53,386 nt of DNA from Armatimonadaceae bacterium (GTDB taxonomy: Bacteria > Armatimonadota > Armatimonadia > Armatimonadales > Armatimonadaceae). The stretch covers positions 1-53,386 of the forward strand of contig JAUJNC010000007.1 of assembly GCA_030446525.1 (NCBI GenBank). The letters run 5' to 3'. Positions 18,541 to 26,814 of this stretch are shown here, piece by piece; the first letter of the stretch is position 1; each line of letters opens with the position of its first letter. Under the pieces are notes generated by a model, which ran no database searches, was not told where the DNA came from, and saw nothing but the letters and a program-made list of their open reading frames with translations. Position numbers and translations under genes: made by a program.

Positions 18541-21500
18541 ATGAGATATATGCCTGATGATGCCAAGGCCCCCAAGGGGGCCGCCGCCAGAGAGCTCGTC
18601 CTGATGGACGGGAACTCACTCCTGTATCGCGGCTTCTTCGCGATGCGCGCGCTGACGACCAGCGCCGGCCAGCCCACCAACGCCGTGTTCTCGTTCACGA
18701 TGATGCTGCTGACCTTGCTGAACGAGCAAAAGCCCGACGTGATGATCGCCGCCTGGGACGCGCCCGCCAAGACGTTCCGCCACGAGGAGTTCAAGGAGTA
18801 CAAGGGGACGCGCAAGGCGGCCCCGGCGGAGCTGGTGGAACAGGGGCCGCTGGCGCGCGAGATGGTGGAGGCGTTCCGTATACCCATGGTGGAGGCGCCC
18901 GGCTTCGAGGCGGACGACGTGATCGGCACGCTGGCCGCGCGGGGCCGCGCGCAGGGCTACGACGTGCTGATCGTCACGGGCGACCTGGACGCGCTGCAGC
19001 TGGTCGAGCCCGGCGTGCGCGTGATGACCACGGTCAAGGGCGTGACCGACACGGTGATCTATGACGAAGCGGCGGTCGAGAAGCGCTACGGCCTGCGCCC
19101 GGACCAGCTCGCCGACCTGCGCGCGCTCAAAGGCGACGCCTCCGACAACATCCCCGGCGTCCCCGGCGTCGGCGACAAGACCGCGGCGAAGCTGCTGCAG
19201 CAGTACGGGACGGTGGAGAACCTGCTCTACCACGTCGACGAGATCAAGGACGCCAAGCTGCAGGCGGCGCTGGTCGCGGCGACCGGGCAGATCACGCTTT
19301 CCAAGCGACTGGCCACCATCGTCCGCGACGTGCCGCCCGCGGACGTGGACCTGCCCGCCCTGGACGCCGCCCCGCTGTCGCCGGATTGGGCGCGCGTGCG
19401 CGCCCTGTTCGAGCGCCTGGAGTTCCGCACCCTGCTGCGCCGATTGCCGGAGGCACCCCCCGACCCCAATAACGGGGGAGCCCGAGGTGACGATGCGAGC
19501 TCCCCCGGGCAGCCGCCCGGAGGGGGGGCGATCGGGGGCGGCCCCGACCTGGACGCCGAGGGTTACGACCCGTTCGCCGTACCCGAGGGCGAGGGAGGCG
19601 GCGCCGGGCCGCCCGCCGCTGCGCCGGAGGCCGTGCGCGCGGACTACCGGGGCGTGGACACGCCGGAGGCGATGGCCGCGATGGCGCAGGCCGTGCGCGC
19701 GGCGCACCGGGTCGGGGTGCGGCTGCACGTCACCCAGGCCGGCGTGCTGGACGCCCGCCTGCTGGGGGTGGCGCTCGCGACGGGCGACGGGACCGTGTTT
19801 TACGTTCCCGTGGAAGCCCCCCCCGCCCCCAACCCCCCCGCCGCCGGGCGGCCGCCCGGCGGGGGGGGGGGGCAAACCCCCTCGCTCTTCGACGCGCCCG
19901 GCCCGGAGCCGGTCGCCGCGACGGGCCCGGCCGCCGGGAAGGTTGCGCTGCCCGAGCCGCTGCGCGGCGTGCTGGAGGACGAGCGCGTCGCCAAAGTGAC
20001 GCACCATGCCAAGAGCGACATCGCGGTCCTGGCGCGGCACGGCGCGACGCTTCGTGGTATCGTCTTCGACACCGAGCTGGCCGCGTACCTGCTGAACGCG
20101 GGGCGGCGCGCCAGCTTCCCACTCGCGGAGGTCGCCGCGGACTACGCCGGGCGCGAGCTTTCGCCCCTCGACAACAAGGCGCGCAAGGGCATGGCCGAGG
20201 AGGCGATCGCCGCGCACACTAAAGGGCAGGCGTCCGCCGAGGCCGATGCGCTGCTGGCCGTTATGGGCGTGCAGGAGCCGCGCCTTGCCGCCGACGGCCT
20301 GACCGCGGTGCTCCGGGAGCTGGACTTGCCGGTCGCCCCCCTCCTGGCGGAGATGGAGCTGGCCGGTCTGGCCGTGGATGTGGCCACACTGAACCGCATA
20401 GCCGCCCAGATGCAGGCCGAGATCGACCGCCTGGAGAAAGACATCTTCGCCCTCGCCGGGACCCAGTTCAACATAGGCTCGACCAAACAGCTCCAGGAGG
20501 TCCTTTTCGACAAGCTCAAGTTGCCCGCCGGGAAAAAGACGAAGACCGGCTATTCGACCGGCGCCGACGTGCTGGAAGAACTTGCCCCCGAATACCCCAT
20601 CGTCTCGAAGATCCTGCACTACCGGGAGCTGACCAAGCTCAAGAGCACCTACGCCGACGCCATGCCCGCCCTGGTTCGCAAGGACACGGGCCGCATCCAC
20701 ACGTCGCTCAACCAGACCGTGGCCGCGACCGGCAGACTCTCGTCCAGCAATCCTAATCTGCAAAACATCCCCGTCCGCACCGCGATCGGGCGGGAGATAC
20801 GCCGGGCGTTCGTCGCGGAGGACGGCCACGTGCTCGTGTCGGCCGACTATTCGCAGATCGAGCTGCGGCTGTTCGCGCACGTCAGCAAGGATCCGGAGCT
20901 GATGCAGGCGTTCGCGTCCGGCGAGGACATCCACGCCTACACGGCGTCGCGGATCTACGGCGTGCCGGTCGCCGAGGTCACGGGCGACATGCGGCGGGCG
21001 GCCAAGACGGTCAACTACGCCGTCATCTCCGGCATCTCCGAGTTCGCCCTCGCGCGGCTGCTGGGCCTCTCGATGGTGGACGCCAAGGAGCTGAAAACCT
21101 CCTACTTCGCCCGCTTCCCCGGGGTCCGCACGTACCTGGACCAGACCATCGCCTTCGCCCGCGAGCACGGCTACGTGCAGACGCTCTTCGGGCGGCGCCG
21201 CTACATCCCGGATATCAACTCGCGCGTGTTCCCGTTCCGGCAGGCCGCTGAGCGCGCCGCCGCCAACATGCCCATCCAGGGCTCGTCGGCGGATATCATG
21301 AAGCTGGCGATGATCGCGGTCTACGAGATGATGCGGCGCGAGAAGCTGCGCTCGAAGATGATCCTCCAGGTCCATGACGAGCTGCTCTTCGAGACGCCAC
21401 CGGAGGAGGTGGGGGAGCTGGCGTCCCGGGTCCGCGACCGCATGGCCGGCGCCTACCCCCTGGACGTCGCCCTCGAGGTCGAGGTCAAGACCGGCAAGAC

Positions 21501-21567
21501 CTGGGCCGACGTGACGCCGGTCGAGGACATGGCCGCGCCGCTCGGCGTCGACGGACCGGACGTTTGA
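18541..21567 (+). CDS. polA: DNA polymerase I (5' nuclease, inactive proofreading domain, polymerase)
   Basis: A 1008-residue protein. ATG 18541 follows GGGGGAG by 3 bases; ATG 18550 is the alternative. Residues ~20-300 are the 5'-3' nuclease (LVLMDGNSLLYRGFFA, GFEADDVIGTL, GDASDNIPGVPGVGDKTAAKLL). Two Gly/Pro-rich inserts (residues ~306-334 and ~426-447) flank the next domain. That domain is 3'-5' exonuclease-like but lacks the D.E catalytic pair (VGVRLHVTQ), so proofreading should be dead. Polymerase motif A is DYSQIELRLF (from residue 769), the O helix is AKTVNYAVISG (K822 on), and motif C is QVHDE. In the O helix the positions of E. coli Phe762 and Tyr766 are Tyr and Ser. The protein is about 80 residues longer than E. 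coli Pol I. Its role is repair and Okazaki-fragment maturation. Confidence 0.95.
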   Translation: MRYMPDDAKAPKGAAARELVLMDGNSLLYRGFFAMRALTTSAGQPTNAVFSFTMMLLTLLNEQKPDVMIAAWDAPAKTFRHEEFKEYKGTRKAAPAELVEQGPLAREMVEAFRIPMVEAPGFEADDVIGTLAARGRAQGYDVLIVTGDLDALQLVEPGVRVMTTVKGVTDTVIYDEAAVEKRYGLRPDQLADLRALKGDASDNIPGVPGVGDKTAAKLLQQYGTVENLLYHVDEIKDAKLQAALVAATGQITLSKRLATIVRDVPPADVDLPALDAAPLSPDWARVRALFERLEFRTLLRRLPEAPPDPNNGGARGDDASSPGQPPGGGAIGGGPDLDAEGYDPFAVPEGEGGGAGPPAAAPEAVRADYRGVDTPEAMAAMAQAVRAAHRVGVRLHVTQAGVLDARLLGVALATGDGTVFYVPVEAPPAPNPPAAGRPPGGGGGQTPSLFDAPGPEPVAATGPAAGKVALPEPLRGVLEDERVAKVTHHAKSDIAVLARHGATLRGIVFDTELAAYLLNAGRRASFPLAEVAADYAGRELSPLDNKARKGMAEEAIAAHTKGQASAEADALLAVMGVQEPRLAADGLTAVLRELDLPVAPLLAEMELAGLAVDVATLNRIAAQMQAEIDRLEKDIFALAGTQFNIGSTKQLQEVLFDKLKLPAGKKTKTGYSTGADVLEELAPEYPIVSKILHYRELTKLKSTYADAMPALVRKDTGRIHTSLNQTVAATGRLSSSNPNLQNIPVRTAIGREIRRAFVAEDGHVLVSADYSQIELRLFAHVSKDPELMQAFASGEDIHAYTASRIYGVPVAEVTGDMRRAAKTVNYAVISGISEFALARLLGLSMVDAKELKTSYFARFPGVRTYLDQTIAFAREHGYVQTLFGRRRYIPDINSRVFPFRQAAERAAANMPIQGSSADIMKLAMIAVYEMMRREKLRSKMILQVHDELLFETPPEEVGELASRVRDRMAGAYPLDVALEVEVKTGKTWADVTPVEDMAAPLGVDGPDV
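19456..19541. repeat. GC-rich palindromic insert in polA (copy 1)
   Basis: It contains CCCCAATAACGGGGG, GGAGCCCGAGGTGACGAT, CTCCCCCGGGCAGCCGCCC and GGAGGGGGGGCGATCGGGGG. It encodes the linker between the 5' nuclease and exonuclease-like domains (PNNGGA...SSPGQPPGGGAIGG). Its two halves match inserts in the RND permease gene (8539-8581 and, inverted, 9445-9493). It keeps the frame. Confidence 0.55.
19817..19880. repeat. GC-rich palindromic insert in polA (copy 2)
   Basis: It contains CCCGCCCCCAACCCCCCC and the near-palindrome GCCGGGCGGCCGCCCGGC followed by a run of about 12 G. It encodes PPAPNPPAAGRPPGGGGG in a loop of the exonuclease-like domain. It is similar in style to copy 1 but less like it in sequence. 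The long G run is also a likely site for sequencing error. Confidence 0.45.
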
Positions 21568-21601
21568 TCAAAAACACGATGAAAAAAGGAGTGACCCGCT
21601 G

Positions 21602-22243
21602 ATGCAGCCGCAGTATCCTCCCCCTCCCGTGCCCTCGCCGCGGCGCGGCATACCCCGCTGGGCCTGGGCCCTGATCCTGGGCGGGGGTTGTGTGGTGTTC
21701 GTGATCCCCGCCATCGCCATCCTGGCCGCCATCCTGTTCCCGGTCTTCGCGCAAGCGCGGCAAAAGGCGCGGCAGACGACCTGCATGGCTAACCTGAAGC
21801 AGATGGGACTGGCCGCGCAGATGTACGCCCAGGACTATAACGGCAAGCTGCCGCGCGGCGTCAACTGGATGGACGCCACGAGCACGTATGTCAAGGACAG
21901 GGAGAACGTTTATCGCTGCCCCGGCGCGCCCCGATCCGGCGCCGGTCACGGCTATGCCTTCGACAGCCGGCTCTCCGGCAAGGTCGTCACAAAGCGCCAG
22001 GCTCCCGAGCGGACGATGCTGCTCTACGATTCCAGCAACCTGAGCCGCAACGCGTCCGATCCGGGAACCAGCCTGCCACTCGATCCGCCGCGGCACGTGG
22101 GCGGCAACAACGTCGGCTACACGGACGGTCATGTCCGCTGGCTGCGCGCCTCCCCCGCCCCTCGACCCCGCGAGGAAGGCAGCCAGGAAGGGCGTAACCG
22201 GGGGACACGCTTTCCGCGACCCGTCACAGGGGAAGGGAGATGA
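21602..22243 (+). CDS. Membrane-anchored H-X9-DG-type protein related to Armatimonadota pseudopilins
   Basis: A 213-residue product with GGAG 10 bases before the ATG. A Pro-rich cytosolic head of ~20 residues leads into a hydrophobic segment (WALILGGGCVVFVIPAIA) and then [19 protein letters not shown], exactly the segment seen in the prepilin-like protein at 29552-30313. The F-T-L-I-E prepilin cleavage motif is absent, so it should stay membrane-anchored. The exported part has YAQDYNGKLP, a VYRCPGAP Cys region and the terminal HVGGNNVGYTDGHVRW. The last ~30 residues (RPREEGSQEGRNRG...) look like read-through into repetitive intergenic DNA. Function unknown; it follows polA by 34 bases. Confidence 0.8.
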   Translation: MQPQYPPPPVPSPRRGIPRWAWALILGGGCVVFVIPAIAILAAILFPVFAQARQKARQTTCMANLKQMGLAAQMYAQDYNGKLPRGVNWMDATSTYVKDRENVYRCPGAPRSGAGHGYAFDSRLSGKVVTKRQAPERTMLLYDSSNLSRNASDPGTSLPLDPPRHVGGNNVGYTDGHVRWLRASPAPRPREEGSQEGRNRGTRFPRPVTGEGR

Positions 22244-22307
22244 ACGTGGGCGATGAGACGCAGCAGGGAAGATTGGAATACGTAACCCGCTCCTGGCGTA
22301 GCCCGCG

Positions 22308-24018
22308 TCACGGCCCGGTGTCGCGGGCAGAGACCGCCGGGGACGCCTCCCCCGTGGCGGGCTCGGCGGCCTGGACCACGAGCAGCGCCAGGTCGTCGCG
22401 GAAGCCGCGCGCGGCGAAGCGCGCGGCCTCGCGCAGGAGGCGCCCGACGGCCGCCTTCGGGGTTTCGCCCGCCCGGGCGCGGCAGAACATGCGGGCGACG
22501 CGCTCCGTGCCGAGCAGGGACGTCTCGCCGCGCGCCTCGCTCAGGCCGTCCGTGTACAGGAGCAGGCGGTCCCCCGGGGCGAAGGGCAGCACACACTCGT
22601 CGTAGTCGTGGGTGTCCGCGACGCCCAGCACGGGACCCGTCGGCATAAGCTCCCGCGGGCCGCCGGCGGCGGGGCAAAGGATGGGCGGCTCGTGGCCCGC
22701 GGACGCGTAGACCAGCTGCCCGGCCGCCGGGTCCAGCACCACGAAGCAGAGGGTGACGAAGCCGCTCAGCGCGCCCTGGGCGAGGAGGGCGCGGTTCAGG
22801 CGGGAAAGCGTGTCGCCGGGCGCCGGGCCTTCCGCGGCGAAGCCGCGCAGGGTGAACTTGACCAGCGCCGTCTGCACCGCCGCCGCCAGCCCCTTGCCGG
22901 ACACGTCGCCCACCACGACACCGACCCGCCCCCCGGCAGGGCAAACTGGTCGTAGAAATCGCCGCCGATGGCCGACTCGTCCAGCGCCGCCGCGTAGTGC
23001 GACGCGAACCGGTAGGCGCCCAGGCCGCTCCGGCGCGGGCGGGCTCACGGTGTCCTGGAACGCCCGTGCCGTGCGGCGCTCGCGGGCGTGCAGCCGCGCG
23101 AGCTCGGCCACGGCCTCGGTCTGCCCCGCCACCGCCTTCAGGAGCGCCACGTCCTCATCGGTCCAGTGGCGCGGCGCGTCCGAGGCAACCGCCACGAGCA
23201 GCGACGCCCACTCCCTCGCCGCTCCACGGGAACGGCGACGTAGGCCCGGATGTCGTTGGGGGCGTACACCGACCCATAGGACGCCGCGGTACGCGGGTCC
23301 GCCCGGGTGTCCTGGACCACGACGGTCCGGCCGGCTTCCACTTCCTCGAGCAGGGTTTCGTCCAGGACCCGCAGCGGGAACGTGTTCTTGCCGAAGCTGC
23401 CGCCCGGCTGAACTCGCGCGGCCGCCGTGCCGCGCGCCGTATCGACTTCCACGTACAGCGCACGCGGGCAGCCCAAGGCCCGGGCCACCTGCCGGCAGGC
23501 GGTGTCCATCACCGACTCGGGTCCCGTCGCGGTCCGCAGCGCCTCGGCGATGCGGTTGCGCACCTCCTCGCGCCGCAGGCGGCCGCCAGCCGCGCCTCGT
23601 TCTCCTTCTGCTCGTGGATGTCCGTACAGGTGCCCACCCTCATCGCCACGTGGCCGTCGGCCCCGCGCACGGCCTGGGCGCGCCCCCCGAACCAGCGCGC
23701 CGCGCCGTCGCGGCGCACGAAGCGGTACTCGATCTCGTAGTCCTCGCCCGCCTCCCAGGCCCGCCGCCACCGGGCCAGCGTCCGCTCGACGTCGTCGGGG
23801 TGGAGCGCGTTGGCGAACCCGAAGCCCATGCTCTGTTCCGGCGTCAGCCCCGTGTACGCATACCACTGTTTGTTATAGAAAAAGTGCGAGCCGTCTTTGT
23901 CGGCCGCCCAGACCATCTGGGGCATCTCGTCGAGCACGTAGGTCAGCAGGCGGTAGCGATCCTCCCCGCTGGCGCCGGGCAGGGTTTCCACCAAAAGCAG
24001 GCGCCCCGTTTCCTCCAT
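22308..24018 (-). pseudogene. PAS-GAF-SpoIIE (PP2C) signalling phosphatase, frameshifted
   Basis: It starts at ATG 24016-24018 (MEETGRLLLVETL). The domains in order are a PAS sensor (MPQMVWAADKDGSHFFYNKQ, YTGLTPEQSMG, ending in GTCTDIHEQK), a GAF domain (RNRIAEALRTATGPESVMD to VAVPVE, then DEDVALLKAVAGQTEAVAEL), and a SpoIIE/PP2C phosphatase (GGDFYDQF, VVVGDVSGKGLAAAV, LLYTDGLSEAR). Four breaks near 23580, 23215, 23040 and 22935 move the frame, and the last two restore each other. The metal-binding Asp of GGDFYDQF is read only in the shifted frame. It would dephosphorylate an anti-sigma-factor antagonist-type partner in response to a PAS or GAF signal. No partner is adjacent. Confidence 0.8.
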
Positions 24019-24025
24019 ACAAATA

Positions 24026-24628
24026 TTATATCTCGAACCGGCGCACCTGCGCCTCGGTGACAACCACGCGCAGCCGCAAGTCCCACGGATCGCGCGGCAG
24101 CTCGGGTAGGACCAGCGTCTCGGGCAGGACGCCGGCGGCGACGCAGCCGGGCGCCAGGCGGGGCAGGAAGCGGTCGTAGTAGCCGCCGCCGTGGCCGAGG
24201 CGATCCCCCCGCTCGGAAAGGAGCAGGGCGGGCACGATGACCAGATCCAGGGTGAGCGGGTCCGCCTCGGGCGTCTGTTCCGGGTCCGGCTCGCGGATGC
24301 CGAACGGCCCGCGCCGCAAGGGGGTCACGCCCGGCGTGTACGGGTGGAGCGCCAGCCGGCGCCCCGGGGCGCAGCGCGGCGCGTACCACCGCCGCCCGCG
24401 CCCCGTGTCCCCTTCGGCCAGCCCCTCGACCCGCACCTCGCCGGGCATCGCCAGGTACAAAAGCACGTCGCGCGCGGCGGCGAGCTCGGGGAGCGCCGCC
24501 AGCCGTTCGACTAGCGGCCGCGACAGCGCGTCCCAGTCCATCCCGGCGCGGCGGCGCCCGGCCCACGCGCGCAGCGCGGGCTTATCGGCCCCGGCGGGCG
24601 GGCGGGGCGACGCGTCGTTTCTGCTCAC
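24026..24628 (-). CDS. 5-formyltetrahydrofolate cyclo-ligase family protein
   Basis: A product of about 200 residues. I placed the start at GTG 24626-24628 (VSRNDASPRPP) because the upstream part of the longer frame is not family-like; the ribosome binding site is weak. The family opening K..LR...AGRRR appears as KPALRAWAGRRRAGMDW. Then come VLLYLAMPGEV, the substrate-loop region FGIREPDP, LDLVIVPALLLSERGDRLGHGGGYYDRFL with the G.GGGYYDRFL signature, and DLRLRVVVTE at the end. It converts 5-formyl-THF to 5,10-methenyl-THF using ATP. It ends 8 bases before the start of the PAS-SpoIIE gene, so they may share a transcript. Confidence 0.88.
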   Translation of the reverse strand: MSRNDASPRPPAGADKPALRAWAGRRRAGMDWDALSRPLVERLAALPELAAARDVLLYLAMPGEVRVEGLAEGDTGRGRRWYAPRCAPGRRLALHPYTPGVTPLRRGPFGIREPDPEQTPEADPLTLDLVIVPALLLSERGDRLGHGGGYYDRFLPRLAPGCVAAGVLPETLVLPELPRDPWDLRLRVVVTEAQVRRFEI

Positions 24629-24750
24629 GAGGAGCAGATTCCCTGCGGCCGGCGCGGTTTCCTGCGCGCGGGAAGGGAACCGCACGGCGCGCCGTGAATC
24701 TACAGGCGGGTGTGGGCCGCCCAGGCGCGGCCGCCTACGGAGGAGGATGG

Positions 24751-25440
24751 ATGGCAAGCGGAGATGTGAGGCGGTGGATCGTGCCGGCGGAGTGGCTGGC
24801 GCCGCGCGCTCTGTTCGCCGGCGCCCCCGAGGAGGCGCGCCCGGTGCCGATGGGCGCGTGGACGCCGATCTTCGACGGCAGGAGCCTGGAAGGGTGGGAG
24901 GTGACGGGCAGGAACAAGGCGTCCTGGGCCGTGGAAGACGGCGCGATCTATTGCCAGGGCAAGGGGGGCGGCTACCTGCGCAGCGTCGACCAGTACGGCG
25001 ACTTCGCCCTCGCGGCCGAGTTCATGGTGGACAAGCGGACCAACTCGGGCATCTTCGTCCGCTGGTCCGACCCGCGGGACCCGGTGAACACGGGCATCGA
25101 GGTGCAGCTGTTCGATTCGGCGGGGAAAACCAACCCGGGCAAGCACGACAGCGGCGCGATCTACGACCTGGTGCCGCCGTCGCGCGACGCGATGCGGCCG
25201 GCGGGCGAGTGGAACCGGGTGGTCGTCTCCTGCCAGGGCCCCTACATCGGCGTCCGCCTGAACGGCGCCGCCGTCGCCGAAATCAACCTGGACCGCTACA
25301 CCCGGCCCGGGCGCAACCCGGACGGCAGCCGCAACAAGTTCCGCTACGCGCTCGCGTCGCTGCCCCGCCGCGGCCACATCGGCTTGCAGGACCACCGCAG
25401 CCGCGTCTGGTACCGCAACCTGCGGCTGATGCCTTTATGA
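24751..25440 (+). CDS. DUF1080 (3-keto-disaccharide hydrolase-like) protein
   Basis: A 229-residue protein. ATG 24751 is chosen because AGGAGG lies 4 bases upstream; a GTG at 24694 is less likely. The DUF1080 fold (concanavalin-like lectin/glucanase) is shown by WTPIFDGRSLEGWEV, WAVEDGAIYCQGKGGGYLR, YGDFALAAEFMVDKRTNSGI, VNTGIEVQLFD, SGAIYDLVPPS, GEWNRVVVSCQG and the ending GHIGLQDH...VWYRNLRL. Members hydrolyse 3-keto-glycosides or bind sugars, mostly outside the cell. No clear signal peptide is visible here, which is unusual. The family is abundant in Planctomycetes, Verrucomicrobia and Armatimonadota. Confidence 0.9.
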   Translation: MASGDVRRWIVPAEWLAPRALFAGAPEEARPVPMGAWTPIFDGRSLEGWEVTGRNKASWAVEDGAIYCQGKGGGYLRSVDQYGDFALAAEFMVDKRTNSGIFVRWSDPRDPVNTGIEVQLFDSAGKTNPGKHDSGAIYDLVPPSRDAMRPAGEWNRVVVSCQGPYIGVRLNGAAVAEINLDRYTRPGRNPDGSRNKFRYALASLPRRGHIGLQDHRSRVWYRNLRLMPL

Positions 25441-25535
25441 CGCCGCGAGCGGCACGGCCACTCGCGGCCCGGTTTGGCGCCCGGGGCGCCGGGGTACTTA
25501 TCCTACAAAATATCCGGTAGGAGTTAACCACCGTT

Positions 25536-25961
25536 ATGGCACGAACCGTACGCGAGATCATGACGCCCAATCCGAGCGCGGCCCGCCCGGACACCTCGGT
25601 CCACGAGGTGGCGCGCATGATGCGCGACGAGGACGTCGGCGCGATCCCCGTCGTCGAGAACGACAGGCTGGTCGGCATCGTCACCGACCGCGACCTCGCC
25701 CTCCTGGTGCTCGGGGAACGGCGGCCGCACGAGTCGCCGGTCGGCGAGATCATGACCCAGCGCCCGGAAACCGCCAGCCCGGACACCACCATCCACCAGG
25801 CCGCGCAGATCATGCAGACGCACCAGATCCGGCGGCTGCCCATCGTCGAGGGGGACCGGCTGGTCGGGATCGTCTCCCTGGGTGACCTGGCCGTCGAGAG
25901 CCAGTCCGACGACCTGAAAGTGGAAACGCTGGAGGAGGTTTCCTCGCCCACCAAGCAGTAG
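25536..25961 (+). CDS. Two-CBS-domain protein
   Basis: A 141-residue protein made only of a Bateman module. The first CBS motif is IMTPNPSAARPDTSVHEVAR...DVGAIPVVENDRLVGIVTDRD and the second is IMTQRPETASPDTTIHQAAQ...IRRLPIVEGDRLVGIVSLGD. A short acidic tail follows. The ribosome binding site is GGTAGGAG. Such stand-alone CBS pairs bind adenine nucleotides and often regulate other proteins or act in stress survival. No effector domain is attached and no obvious partner lies next to it. Confidence 0.93.
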   Translation: MARTVREIMTPNPSAARPDTSVHEVARMMRDEDVGAIPVVENDRLVGIVTDRDLALLVLGERRPHESPVGEIMTQRPETASPDTTIHQAAQIMQTHQIRRLPIVEGDRLVGIVSLGDLAVESQSDDLKVETLEEVSSPTKQ

Positions 25962-25966
25962 ACCGG

Positions 25967-26377
25967 TTAACGTCGGGGGCCGGGGTCGAGGCGGCGTACG
26001 ATCTCGGCGGCGGGGAGGATGTCCCGGATGCGGTCGATGCCCATGCCCGCGAAAAGCAAGGAAGTCTCGCGAGACGAGTCCGTGCGGACGCCGCGGCGGG
26101 GCGAGCTGGGCCAGGCGGCGTCATGCCGGGCTTCCAGGTACAGGTCGTCGGCCGTGGCGCGCACCAGGCGGGCCTTGTACGCCGGCGTCGCCTGCGCCTT
26201 GGATGACGCCGCGAAGCGCGTGCCCAGCATGGCCGCCCGCGCCCCGAGGGCCAGCACGCGGGCGACGTCGTCCCGGTCGGCCAGCCCCCCGCACCCGATC
26301 ACGGGAAGGCCCGTGCCCTCCGCCACTAGGGGGATGAGCTCGCGCAGCGGCGCCCCGCCGCGCACGTAGCCGCCCAC
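25967..26377 (-). pseudogene. C-terminal remnant of a nitronate monooxygenase / NAD(P)H-dependent flavin oxidoreductase
   Basis: Only the last ~136 codons remain of a family normally ~320-350 residues long. Visible landmarks are VRGGAPLRELIPLVAE, LPVIGCGGLADRDDVARVLALGARAAMLGTRF (FMN phosphate-binding strand and loop) and AGMGIDRIRDILPAAEIV near the end. In frame, a TAG stop lies four codons before the family match begins (26387-26389), and the DNA upstream has no further match. This is a 5' truncation, not a frameshift. It lies tail to tail with the CBS gene. Confidence 0.75.
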
Positions 26378-26494
26378 CTCCCTACCCTACCGCGTTCCGT
26401 ACTCATCATAGTCCGAAGGGTGTCCCGACCGTCCGTCAAAGTACACGGACTTTAGCATACCCGAAACGCGGCGCCCGGTCAAATGCAGGCTAGT
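26378..26494. other. AT-richer spacer at the truncation point
   Basis: About 115 bases between the truncated oxidoreductase and the next gene. It is visibly less GC-rich than its surroundings (TACTCATCATAGTCCG, AAAGTACACGGACTTTAGC). No repeat ends or gene are recognisable. The hairpin-like AAAGT.CACGGACTTT at 26438-26453 is the only structure. Confidence 0.4.
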
Positions 26495-26740
26495 TCACGC
26501 GTCGTACGCGCCGAGCAGCAGGTACACGCGGGCTTCCAAGTCCTGATTGGCTTCCTGCATCGCCTCGGCGAACTCACGGGCGCGCAGAAGCTCGTAGAGC
26601 GCTTTGTCCATCTGCGCCTGCGCCGCCGCCAGCGCCTCTTCGTTGCCGTGGATGCGCTCCAGGCAGCGCTGCAGGTTCTCCGGCGACGAGTCCGCGGAAA
26701 TCTGCAGCGCGATATCTTCGGTAATCTTTTCGAGAGTCAT
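26495..26740 (-). CDS. Small helical hypothetical protein
   Basis: An 81-residue protein, not recognised. It has ATG 26738-26740 with AGGA 8 bases upstream. It is almost entirely predicted helix: a short N-terminal part (TLEKITEDIALQISAD), then long amphipathic stretches rich in Ala, Glu, Gln and Leu, consistent with a coiled coil. It has no Cys, no signal and no membrane segment. The phosphoesterase gene ends 74 bases upstream in the same direction. The longer frame that extends upstream overlaps that gene and is an artefact of high GC. Confidence 0.6.
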   Translation of the reverse strand: MTLEKITEDIALQISADSSPENLQRCLERIHGNEEALAAAQAQMDKALYELLRAREFAEAMQEANQDLEARVYLLLGAYDA

Positions 26741-26814
26741 CGTATTCGTCCTGATCGAACCTTCCGCCTTTGCTACCGCTTCGCCTTGCAAGAGCCGTGC
26801 CACGGCCGGCAGGA

